Assembly: GCF_905201705.1 (NCBI RefSeq)
Contig: NZ_CAJKOX010000020.1
Span: forward strand, 1 to 64,000
Origin: an uncultured Marvinbryantia sp.
Lineage (GTDB): Bacteria; Bacillota; Clostridia; Lachnospirales; Lachnospiraceae
Reading direction: 5' to 3'
DNA: 64,000 bases
Within the stretch, counting starts at the first letter, position 1; each line of letters opens with the position of its first letter. This document shows, piece after piece, positions 18,701 through 25,628 of this stretch. The position numbers and the translations under genes were made by a program. The notes under the pieces are model-generated. The model saw only the letters and a list, made by a program, of their open reading frames with translations, had not been told where the DNA came from and ran no database searches.

Positions 18701-19059
18701 ATCCAAACTCCTCCAGCTATCCGGTGCTTGCACGGATCGAGGACGGGAGCGGCGTATCCGTTTCCGAGATGGTGGAAGTAAAATACCAGAGTAAGGACAG
18801 CGATAAGAGTGAAATTTATCTGTCGTCTCCATATATCCGATCAGAGAATGGGCAGAGCTATGTGTATAAGGTGGGAGAGGACGGGCTGCTGAAAAAGCAG
18901 TACGTGCATACCGGCGTTACCAGCAACGGATACGTGGAGATTAAGAGCGGACTTTCGACAGAGGATTCTGTCGCATTCCCTTATGGAAAGAATGTTAAGG
19001 ACGGCGCAAAGGTGAAGAGCGAGGATGAGGATTCGTTCTCAGGCTATGGCGTAGGCTAA
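15781..19059 (+). CDS. Giant HlyD-like adaptor with a ~700-residue insertion
   Basis: A 1092-aa protein. Residues 1-135 look like the first half of an MFP adaptor: a membrane helix at about 12-32, a half-lipoyl motif (YVTQGDEVKIGDKLLSYD near 85-102) and a helix. Residues about 846-884 are the returning helix, and from about 886 the second half-lipoyl motif (VVSSVDGYVKSIGEGV) and barrel follow. Between these lies about 700 residues with five 12-residue Gln/Pro/Glu/Thr repeats (198-257), a Glu/Thr-rich stretch near 475-535 and a probable globular region around 540-840. Ordinary adaptors are 350-450 aa. The insert would extend from the hairpin tip outside the membrane. Confidence 0.7.
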   Translation: MKKTKKRIRNVIILLLVLAVLGGGVTVGVRYFLKNSGQSVEVYPVSQLNGADWINYSNDSVYGTVVSDVSQQVYVPEDKVIKDVYVTQGDEVKIGDKLLSYDTTLLELDLELQELTVQEIELEIESAEADLKKLRNTTPVEKSADEENELLGPDVSLPGGLDIGDDEEARMIPAENMLLASADTAQGSVDAQQVEVTAQPETTAQTENAVQPEATVQSEDAAQPETTVQSENAAQTEDMAQTETTAQPENSAQTEGAAGNSDEEQLITEAGDYMNINDALSGGAAGGMSSDTDAEKDEGSETERPKLNQSLEKLLSHVRIMEPGEEGEKLLADTRDEGDTPVNAQLSQDTVKLVPHFKETAETHFERLNTYTMAIRGITLKEDKSGVLYGTANIDGNDYPEIGGYTLIRDEEMPDVAHLTIAFDDRLNDQHEIAPELADMYAQISLSAEEITGDVLVFRTAKEDTDIRITVSRPAEETETEEASETDIPEQPTEEISEEETAEPMTEGTSETGITEPETESLSETETETETETESDAVPQNVVFDVTWYHGTNNEAKWPHSLDINFYEKTDEAQENSVWYQRVSGSMEPEEEPDTEDAVGDEEPAEDTELLPEDETNGEDDGSGVVQEEETDHNSYSSVHWVTEPLAWNAALNPQEYGMVVRPKDSLNYIPRVAWGRTDENGTKTCVITMTYLEPDDSPLAKLEPLEELDFWTGEDGLYYKGSGTKDDPYVFFCIDGARIESSFVNWVLGFNEDGTERLRNADGTERTGYFVRLEIRESDTITGAFIKSIGLDGTIRMEYGYGPGTYWIFSSDTGIVRYEEEVPEDDPGFDPGWDDPGWIDTGDTYTAEELAAAIAEKEREIRKLGVSKREAELKLKDYQKDMDESTVVSSVDGYVKSIGEGVNDSDAYMVVASEGGLYLRTTVSEVNLDNVERGDILEGSSWETMSQFTATITEISYFPDTSSDSYAYYGSSNPNSSSYPVLARIEDGSGVSVSEMVEVKYQSKDSDKSEIYLSSPYIRSENGQSYVYKVGEDGLLKKQYVHTGVTSNGYVEIKSGLSTEDSVAFPYGKNVKDGAKVKSEDEDSFSGYGVG
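16372..16551 (+). repeat. Five tandem 36-bp coding repeats in the giant adaptor
   Basis: Five consecutive, imperfect 12-residue units of the form (A/V)Q(P/T)E-x-x-(A/V)Q(T/S/P)E-x-x, in frame (residues 198-257). Each unit itself looks like two 6-residue halves. Confidence 0.85.
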
Positions 19060-19078
19060 GGATGGGAGGAAACAGACA

Positions 19079-20341
19079 ATGTTGGAAAATATAAGACTTT
19101 CCTTTCAGGGAATCTGGTCGCATAAGATGCGTTCGTTTTTGACGATGCTTGGTATTATCATTGGTATTGCTTCTATTATATCAATTGTTTCCACGATCCA
19201 GGGAACCAACGAACAGCTGATGCAGAACGTGATCGGGGCGGGAAACAACGCCGTGTCAATTCCTTTAAGCAGAAGCTCGGATTATGAGATGAGCTTCGAC
19301 TATGAGAGCGTGCCCTACGGCGTCCCGGTGATCGGAGAGGATACAAGAGAAAAGCTTTTAGAGGTGGAGGGTGTGGAGGACGCTACCTTCTACACCAGCC
19401 GCTCCTATGCGGATGGTATTTATCATCAGAATACCGCGCTGCAGGGGGCGAGGGTATACGGCATAGATATGCATTATTTTAATGTAAACGGTTATATCGT
19501 GCGTACCGGGCGCGGATTTGTAGAGGACGACTATACGGAATTCCGCAAGGTTGTGATTCTTGACCAGACGGCGGCAAGCTCCCTGTTCCAGGAGGAAAAT
19601 GCAGTTGGAAAGACTATTGAGATCAACAGCGAGCCGTTTACCGTGATCGGAGTTGCGCAGGTGGCGTCGCAGTTTGAACCGGTGATCAACAGTATGGATG
19701 ATTACTATACGTATATGGGCTACGACAGCTCTTCGGGTACGGTATTTATGCCGTCGAGCGCATGGTGCATCGCATATCAGTACGATGAGCCGCAGCATGT
19801 TGCAGTAAAGGCATCGTCTGTGGAGGCGATGACGACGGTTGGCAAGCCGTGCGCGGAAATCCTGAACGCAAATCTGTATACGAACGATACCGATCTGAAG
19901 TATCGGGCGAAGAACACGCTGGAGACGGTGGAACAGCAGCAGCAGATCAATGAATCGACAAATCAGCAGCTGATCTGGATCGCCAGCATTTCCCTTCTGG
20001 TGGGTGGTATCGGCGTTATGAACATCATGCTGGTGTCCGTGACGGAGCGTACCAGCGAGATCGGTCTGAAAAAGGCGATCGGCGCGAAAAAGCGCATGAT
20101 CCTGATGCAGTTCCTGACAGAGGCTGCCGTACTGACCAGCATGGGCGGAGTTTTAGGAGTGGTAGCCGGCATCGGCATGGCGCAGGCAATCTCCAGGATG
20201 GCGGACGTGCCGGTGGCGATCAACATCCCGGCAACCATTATTGCGGTACTGTTCTCGATGGTGATCGGTCTGATCTTCGGGTTCATGCCTTCTATCAAGG
20301 CGGCAAACCTCAATCCGATCGATGCATTACGGCATGAATGA
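19079..20341 (+). CDS. MacB/FtsX-type ABC transporter permease
   Basis: A 420-aa permease: one N-terminal helix (SFLTMLGIIIGIASIISIVST), a large extracytoplasmic MacB_PCD-like domain (about 45-270) and three C-terminal FtsX helices beginning near SLLVGGIGVMNIMLVSVTERT. It completes the exporter with the ATPase and adaptors; in Firmicutes the nearest described type is YknXYZ/MacAB-like, exporting peptides or toxic compounds. The substrate is unknown. SD GGGAGG precedes the ATG. Confidence 0.9.
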   Translation: MLENIRLSFQGIWSHKMRSFLTMLGIIIGIASIISIVSTIQGTNEQLMQNVIGAGNNAVSIPLSRSSDYEMSFDYESVPYGVPVIGEDTREKLLEVEGVEDATFYTSRSYADGIYHQNTALQGARVYGIDMHYFNVNGYIVRTGRGFVEDDYTEFRKVVILDQTAASSLFQEENAVGKTIEINSEPFTVIGVAQVASQFEPVINSMDDYYTYMGYDSSSGTVFMPSSAWCIAYQYDEPQHVAVKASSVEAMTTVGKPCAEILNANLYTNDTDLKYRAKNTLETVEQQQQINESTNQQLIWIASISLLVGGIGVMNIMLVSVTERTSEIGLKKAIGAKKRMILMQFLTEAAVLTSMGGVLGVVAGIGMAQAISRMADVPVAINIPATIIAVLFSMVIGLIFGFMPSIKAANLNPIDALRHE

Positions 20342-20347
20342 CACAGT

Positions 20348-20403
20348 AACACATTTTTTCATCGGAAAGGGTTTATATAACACATTTTTTTCATCGAAAA
20401 GGG
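20348..20403 (+). repeat. Direct repeat upstream of rpsB
   Basis: AACACATTTTTTCATCGGAA at 20348 recurs as AACACATTTTTTTCATCGAA at 20379, each ending in an A/G-rich AAGGG; the period is 31-32 bp. The second copy abuts the rpsB -35 element, suggesting a promoter-proximal duplication. Confidence 0.7.
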
Positions 20404-20404
20404 C

Positions 20405-20433
20405 TTGCATACATTGTTTTTATATGGTACTAT
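20405..20433 (+). promoter_or_regulatory. rpsB-tsf promoter
   Basis: TTGCAT (20405-20410), 17-bp spacer, TACTAT (20428-20433). About 100 nt of leader separates it from the rpsB start. Confidence 0.6.
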
Positions 20434-20439
20434 AAAAAG

Positions 20440-20536
20440 GTCGCAAAAAATCACGCATCCCTATTCCAAGGGTGGTGCCCGCAGGGTTTCCGAGGAAGCA
20501 CGGGGTGCGGAAGAAAAACCAAAAGGAGACAGACAA
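20440..20536 (+). promoter_or_regulatory. rpsB mRNA leader, possibly structured
   Basis: The leader contains CCGCA...TGCGG arms (about 20478-20511) enclosing a TTC/GAA hairpin, followed by an A-rich stretch and the SD AAAGGAG. Ribosomal protein S2 mRNAs are autoregulated through leaders in several groups; I cannot match this to a described motif. Confidence 0.25.
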
Positions 20537-21286
20537 ATGAGTGTAATTTCAATGAAACAGTTACTTGAAGCAGGTGTTCATTTCGGACATCAGACCAGAA
20601 GATGGAATCCTAAGATGGCTCCGTACATCTACACAGAGAGAAACGGCATCTACATCATCGATCTTCAGAAATCCGTAGGCATGGTAGACGATGCTTACAA
20701 TGCAGTCGGCGATATCGTGGCAAACGGCGGTACGATCCTGTTTGTCGGCACCAAGAAGCAGGCGCAGGACGCAGTTAAGACTGAGGCGGAAAGATGCGGC
20801 ATGTTCTATGTGAATGAGAGATGGCTCGGCGGTATGCTGACCAACTTCAAGACCATCCAGAGCCGTGTGGCACGTCTGAAACAGATCGAGACGATGGAAG
20901 CAGATGGCACCTTTGATGTTCTGCCGAAGAAGGAAGTTATCGCTCTGAGAAAAGAGATGGAGAAGCTTAACAAGAACCTTGGCGGCATCAAGGAAATGAA
21001 GAAGATCCCGGATGCTATCTTCGTTGTTGACCCGAAGAAGGAAAGAATCTGCGTTCAGGAAGCACATACACTGGGTATTCCGTTAATCGGTATCTGTGAT
21101 ACAAACTGTGATCCGGAAGAGCTGGACTACGTAATCCCGGGTAACGACGATGCGATCCGTGCCGTAAAACTGATCGTTTCCAAGATGGCGGACGCTGTTA
21201 TCGAGGCAAATCAGGGCGCAGAGCAGGACGTTGTATTTGAAGGCGAAGACTACGCAGAAGAAGCTGCAGCAGAGACGGAGGAATAA
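20537..21286 (+). CDS. rpsB: 30S ribosomal protein S2
   Basis: A 249-aa ribosomal protein. MKQLLEAGVHFGHQTRRWNPKM at the start and FVGTKKQAQDAV, ERWLGGMLTNFKTI and the IPLIGICDTNCDPEELDYVIPGND region are characteristic of S2. The ATG at 20537 follows AAAGGAG; the frame is open 132 nt further upstream but without a translation signal. The acidic C-terminal tail is typical. tsf starts 3 bp after the stop. Confidence 0.97.
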   Translation: MSVISMKQLLEAGVHFGHQTRRWNPKMAPYIYTERNGIYIIDLQKSVGMVDDAYNAVGDIVANGGTILFVGTKKQAQDAVKTEAERCGMFYVNERWLGGMLTNFKTIQSRVARLKQIETMEADGTFDVLPKKEVIALRKEMEKLNKNLGGIKEMKKIPDAIFVVDPKKERICVQEAHTLGIPLIGICDTNCDPEELDYVIPGNDDAIRAVKLIVSKMADAVIEANQGAEQDVVFEGEDYAEEAAAETEE

Positions 21287-21289
21287 GAC

Positions 21290-22231
21290 ATGGCAATCAC
21301 AGCAGGAATGGTAAAAGAATTAAGAGAAATGACCGGAGCAGGCATGATGGACTGCAAAAAGGCGCTCACTGCTACTGAGGGCGATATGGACAAGGCTGTA
21401 GAATTCCTCAGAGAAAAAGGTCTCGCTACTGCACAGAAGAAAGCAGGCAGAATCGCAGCAGAAGGTCTCTGCAAGGTACTCGTATCTGAGGACGATAAGA
21501 AAGCGGTTGTTGTAGAGGTAAACGCTGAGACGGACTTTGTTGCAAAGAATGAAACCTTCCAGGCATATGTTGCAGAGGTAGCAGAGCAGGCTATGGCAAC
21601 GGAAGCAGCAGATATAGAAGCATTTATGGCAGAGAAATGGCTGCCGGATACCAGCAAGACAGTTGCGGAAGCGCTGGCTGGCAAGATTGCGATCATCGGC
21701 GAGAACATGAACATCAGAAGATTCCAGAAAGTAGAAGAGGCAGACGGTTTCGTTGCTTCCTATACACATATGGGCGGCAAAATCGGTGTTCTGGTTGATG
21801 TTGTAACAGACGTAGTAAACGATGAAGTTAAAGAAATGGCCAAGAACGTTGCAATGCAGATCGCAGCGCTCAGACCGCAGTACACCAACAGAAGCGAAGT
21901 AAGCGAAGAGTATATTGCGCATGAGAAGGAAATCCTTCTGGCTCAGATCATGAACGATCCGAAGGAGTCCCAGAAGCCGCAGAAGGTAATCGACGGCATG
22001 ATTAACGGACGTATCAACAAAGAACTGAAGGAAATCTGCCTGCTTGATCAGGTATATGTAAAAGCAGAGGACGGCAAACAGACCGTACAGGCTTATGTGG
22101 ATTCTGTAGCAAAAGCAGCTGGCGCAAAGATCACCGTAAAAGGCTTTGTTCGTTTCGAGACCGGAGAAGGTATCGAGAAGAAGGAAGAAGATTTTGCGGC
22201 AGAAGTTGCAAAGCAGATGGCAGGTAAGTAA
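21290..22231 (+). CDS. tsf: Elongation factor Ts
   Basis: A 313-aa nucleotide-exchange factor for EF-Tu. The N-terminal UBA-like region (TGAGMMDCKKAL, then ATEGDMDKAVEFLREKG) and the NAETDFVAKNETF signature are present. Size matches the family. It forms an operon with rpsB. In most Firmicutes pyrH follows directly; here pyrH is about 34 kb downstream and no strong terminator is seen after tsf (only a 6-bp hairpin at 22232-22252). Confidence 0.97.
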   Translation: MAITAGMVKELREMTGAGMMDCKKALTATEGDMDKAVEFLREKGLATAQKKAGRIAAEGLCKVLVSEDDKKAVVVEVNAETDFVAKNETFQAYVAEVAEQAMATEAADIEAFMAEKWLPDTSKTVAEALAGKIAIIGENMNIRRFQKVEEADGFVASYTHMGGKIGVLVDVVTDVVNDEVKEMAKNVAMQIAALRPQYTNRSEVSEEYIAHEKEILLAQIMNDPKESQKPQKVIDGMINGRINKELKEICLLDQVYVKAEDGKQTVQAYVDSVAKAAGAKITVKGFVRFETGEGIEKKEEDFAAEVAKQMAGK

Positions 22232-22331
22232 AAACTGGTGTTTTTGCAGTTTGCTTTTGAAAAGTATTTCTTCAACAGAGCGTATACTGGGAAGAAAAGA
22301 TTTTTTGAAGCAAAATGGAAGGGTGGACAAT

Positions 22332-22505
22332 ATGAAAAATCCGAGAACATCAGGGCCTGTAAAAACAAGTTCAGTCCGTGCGGGCAACAGAAACGACATT
22401 TTATCGCCGTTGGATAATATTAATATTCCGGTAGGTAAGATGGATGAAAAGAGTAAAGTGATACCTCCGTCTGATGACGGCGCAATTGGCTGGATTAAGG
22501 GATAG
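22332..22505 (+). CDS. Small protein of 57 residues, unknown
   Basis: A small ORF with ATG preceded by AGGGTGG about 5-9 nt upstream, ending just before a strong terminator, which supports a genuine transcript end. The product is Pro/Ser/Asp-rich with no membrane segment (MKNPRTSGPVKTSSVRAG..., ending DDGAIGWIKG) and matches nothing I recognise. It lies between tsf and the SIR2/HExxH pair but is separated from the latter by the terminator. Confidence 0.45.
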   Translation: MKNPRTSGPVKTSSVRAGNRNDILSPLDNINIPVGKMDEKSKVIPPSDDGAIGWIKG

Positions 22506-22530
22506 CCGGGCTTATAAATAACAAGTATAA

Positions 22531-22580
22531 AACCACTGTATCATGTGATTGAAAGATCATATTTGATGCGGTGGTTTTTT
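22531..22580 (+). terminator. Rho-independent terminator
   Basis: A 12-bp stem (ACCACTGTATCA with TGATGCGGTGGT, allowing G-U pairs) encloses an inner TGAT/ATCA hairpin and is followed by TTTTTT. It isolates the following two-gene module from the tsf side. Confidence 0.85.
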
Positions 22581-22676
22581 AATACCAAATATGGGAGTAA
22601 TGGTACAATTTATTAGTATATAATATAAGATATGGGTTTTTGTATACGAAAGATCATGTGTGGAGGGCGGAAACAA

Positions 22677-25628
22677 ATGAAAGAAAACTATCTGGGAATG
22701 CTGCTGATATTAAAAAAGCGTATGAAATGTGCGGAGACGGGCGATAAGTGCCAGTTTAAGGTATTTGGACATTACGATGGCCTGGATATTCATCTGGTAG
22801 AGCAGTGGTATCAAATGCGGCCGCATGGAGTGAGAGAGCGGGAGGGAAATATTTCTTTAAAAGATGATTATCGAGATAAATACGTATTAAAGGTTTATTT
22901 TCCTGATGAGGATGAGATAAAAGGGCTTTGCGATTTGTCGAAGGAAAAGAAAAATCAAATGGATTATGATTCATGGAAAATTATAGCGCAGATTAAAGAT
23001 GATGAACAGTCAGATCCTGATAAGCAGGAAAAATATAGAGGGCTCTGCTCGGAATATCCTTTTTTATCACTTGTATTTCTGAATGTATCGAAGCCAATGG
23101 TAAAACAGGCCAATCAACAGGCGGATAATAAGATGGATAAACTGCTGAGCCAGATAGGAAAGTGTATGATAGATGCAGCGGAGGGCGCAGGAATATTCCT
23201 GAGCGAGGTTCATGGAGCGGTGTTTCCTTCTTTTGGGTTTTGCGATTATGTGCTGCTTTTCCTCAGCAAAACGCCGGAGACGGTGATGGCGATTCTGGAT
23301 CATCTGAAGGAGGCGAAGGTGCCGGGACAGAAGTTTCCGGCAATCTCAAGTTTTTATCCGCTAACAGGGTTTGAACCGCTGGGGCTTGAACAGATAAAAA
23401 AATCAAAGATAACAAATGTATGGATATCAATACGTGTGAATTTGCAGGAAGGGGTATCAAACAGACAATTCCAAAATGAAATAGAAACAATGAATGACGT
23501 GCCGGAAGAGTTGAAAAAAAGTAAGATTTATCATTTGTTTGGAAGCTCTGACTGTCTGGTGATGCCGGATGTTCTATTTGGAGACTGCATACCGCTATAT
23601 TTTAATAGAGAAATTTTTGATCCTCAAAACAAAGTATTTTTTCAGAAGTATATTTGTAATATGCGTTCTTCTATCAGAATCGGTAACCAGAATGGTGGTG
23701 CTATGGAGCCTTCTTTGGCAGAAAGTGATGAGGACATAGAAAATCGAAAGAAAGAAAAAGAGGCGTACATACAAAGTTACGCAGCGGAGTTTAAAAAACT
23801 GATAGAAAAACTGGAAAAGAGCGCTGATGATTACAGGATACCGATTCGGGAGGTTTATGGGCTTCAGAATGTTATGAAATCTTTCCTGGACTTAATCCGA
23901 TCTTCACATTGTTTTGATCTGCAAGAGGTAATTGGAAAAATGTTTGGTGCGCTGTCCAAGAATATTAACATTAATTTGGAGACTATTGAGCAGTTACACG
24001 AAATGGGAGGAAAAGAAAAAGAGAAAGAGGAAAGTATTGCGGATATGTGGAGCGCATTGGGGCTGTTCCGAAAGTATGTGGGCGATTACCTGAGTGATAT
24101 GCGACGCTCAGACCGTTCGCTCATTGAGGGACATACGCTTGTTCATCAGTCAATAGGTTCATCTACAAAACTGCTGTTATTTTATAACCGGTTTGTCTCT
24201 GAAGTGGCGGAAAAGCTTGTTGAAAGTGAAGAGGATTCTAAAGAGCAGAAGTATGTTTTCCTTGTGACGAGCGGCGGAAGCGACGTGACAGCTGCGCATG
24301 ACTTATTTTCGCATTTAGACCCGACGCTAGAGGGAAAGGAGGATATTATTGTTCTGACAATCCCGGAGATGAGCTTGTATGATATCAGAGGAACCATGTT
24401 TCGGCTTCTCCATGAATGCCTTCATTTTTGCGGAGAGAGAAAACGCGAGGAGAGATATGAGCTGGTTATTGATGCGGTGTCCGCCTATTCAGCAATGACA
24501 TTTTGCAGATTTATTATAAAACAGATGGAGGATTTTCTTGATGAGAGCGTGTACCAGAATCTGACGCACATGTTTCCGGAGGAAACTTTGAAACAAGTGA
24601 GAGAAACCTGGGAGTCAGAAATACAAAAAGAAGCTGTAAAGGAGGAACAGCGTTTAAAGGAACATATAAAAGAGAATTTCCTGAAAAATATGGAAATGAG
24701 CCAAGAGGATTATTACGGCAGATACTTATATGAATTTATCGAGCTTGTTGCTGTACACGAAGTTTTTGTCCCGGTAGTGCCGATAAATGAGAAAGTGCGG
24801 GAGGACAGTCTCTTTTATTCGCTGTATGAAGCTTTTCTGAGGCTGAGAATAAGCTTATCGTCAAAGCTGACGGAAATACTAAGGCAGGAGCCGATGGAGA
24901 TACCTTTTAGTAATGCTCAGTTTATTGAAAATATAGACAGAGAAAAGCTGGATATGCAAAAGCAGGGAAAATATGTCATAGAAGATCAGTGGTTTATAGA
25001 CAGCTTTATGGAATATTACATGGGAAAACGAACGGAGGACCGCTATCTTCGGCTCGCGGAAACGGATAAAATAGGCTTTTCCGGTCTGGTGGAAACATTA
25101 AAGCTTATGTTTAAGGAATGCTATGCGGATTGTATGGCGGCGATAATTCTCGGAGCGGATATCACAGATATCATAATGGGAATTGCTTACGAAACATGGG
25201 ATATCGAACGTGCTTTTCCGGCAACAGATTTTGAAAAGCTGCGCAGAATGGTGGAAATGGATGTCTTGTATAAGAAACCGGAGCTGGTTGAACAAGACAT
25301 GAAGGAACGGATTGAATGCTGGCTTGAAAATGGGTATGAGACTCGCGCGTGTCAAAATGAAAATGACAGGGATATGTTATTTAAAAGAGTGATAGGAAAT
25401 ATTGGGAAGGAAGAACACGAGGCGTATGCCTGCCTGCTGGAACCTGTGGAGGAATATCTGAGAATATGCATTGAGAAGATGCAGGAAGAGCTGGGAAAAT
25501 TTCAATATGAAAGAGAAATATTCAGGTATGCTGCTTTTGAGAACGAAGGAGATCTGCAGCTTTTTCTGAAGGAAATGAATTGTTCGTGGAAAAAATATGC
25601 GGGGGATGAAAAGAATGCTGGAGCTTAA
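22677..25628 (+). CDS. Large unknown protein with an HExxH motif, partner of a SIR2-like protein
   Basis: A 983-aa protein without a recognisable named family. Residues about 165-310 contain two ferredoxin-like/AsnC-ligand-domain-like patterns (FGFCDYVLLFL, then FGSSDCLVM), a weak similarity seen by eye. A Lys/Glu-rich helical part follows (about 350-470). HECLH at 579-583 is a zinc-metallopeptidase HExxH signature, with ECYAD at 814-818 a possible third-ligand helix. It has no signal peptide, so it should be cytoplasmic. The ATG at 22677 follows GGAGGG. It overlaps the SIR2-like gene by 14 nt, indicating coupled expression. Base composition is visibly more AT-rich than the flanking operons, suggesting acquisition. 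Confidence 0.6.
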   Translation: MKENYLGMLLILKKRMKCAETGDKCQFKVFGHYDGLDIHLVEQWYQMRPHGVREREGNISLKDDYRDKYVLKVYFPDEDEIKGLCDLSKEKKNQMDYDSWKIIAQIKDDEQSDPDKQEKYRGLCSEYPFLSLVFLNVSKPMVKQANQQADNKMDKLLSQIGKCMIDAAEGAGIFLSEVHGAVFPSFGFCDYVLLFLSKTPETVMAILDHLKEAKVPGQKFPAISSFYPLTGFEPLGLEQIKKSKITNVWISIRVNLQEGVSNRQFQNEIETMNDVPEELKKSKIYHLFGSSDCLVMPDVLFGDCIPLYFNREIFDPQNKVFFQKYICNMRSSIRIGNQNGGAMEPSLAESDEDIENRKKEKEAYIQSYAAEFKKLIEKLEKSADDYRIPIREVYGLQNVMKSFLDLIRSSHCFDLQEVIGKMFGALSKNININLETIEQLHEMGGKEKEKEESIADMWSALGLFRKYVGDYLSDMRRSDRSLIEGHTLVHQSIGSSTKLLLFYNRFVSEVAEKLVESEEDSKEQKYVFLVTSGGSDVTAAHDLFSHLDPTLEGKEDIIVLTIPEMSLYDIRGTMFRLLHECLHFCGERKREERYELVIDAVSAYSAMTFCRFIIKQMEDFLDESVYQNLTHMFPEETLKQVRETWESEIQKEAVKEEQRLKEHIKENFLKNMEMSQEDYYGRYLYEFIELVAVHEVFVPVVPINEKVREDSLFYSLYEAFLRLRISLSSKLTEILRQEPMEIPFSNAQFIENIDREKLDMQKQGKYVIEDQWFIDSFMEYYMGKRTEDRYLRLAETDKIGFSGLVETLKLMFKECYADCMAAIILGADITDIIMGIAYETWDIERAFPATDFEKLRRMVEMDVLYKKPELVEQDMKERIECWLENGYETRACQNENDRDMLFKRVIGNIGKEEHEAYACLLEPVEEYLRICIEKMQEELGKFQYEREIFRYAAFENEGDLQLFLKEMNCSWKKYAGDEKNAGA

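Noticed and set aside
22531..22580. Hairpin considered as an attachment site or mobile-element end at the island border
   Set aside because: The stem plus T6 tail is a normal terminator, and no matching copy was seen near 56.1 kb.
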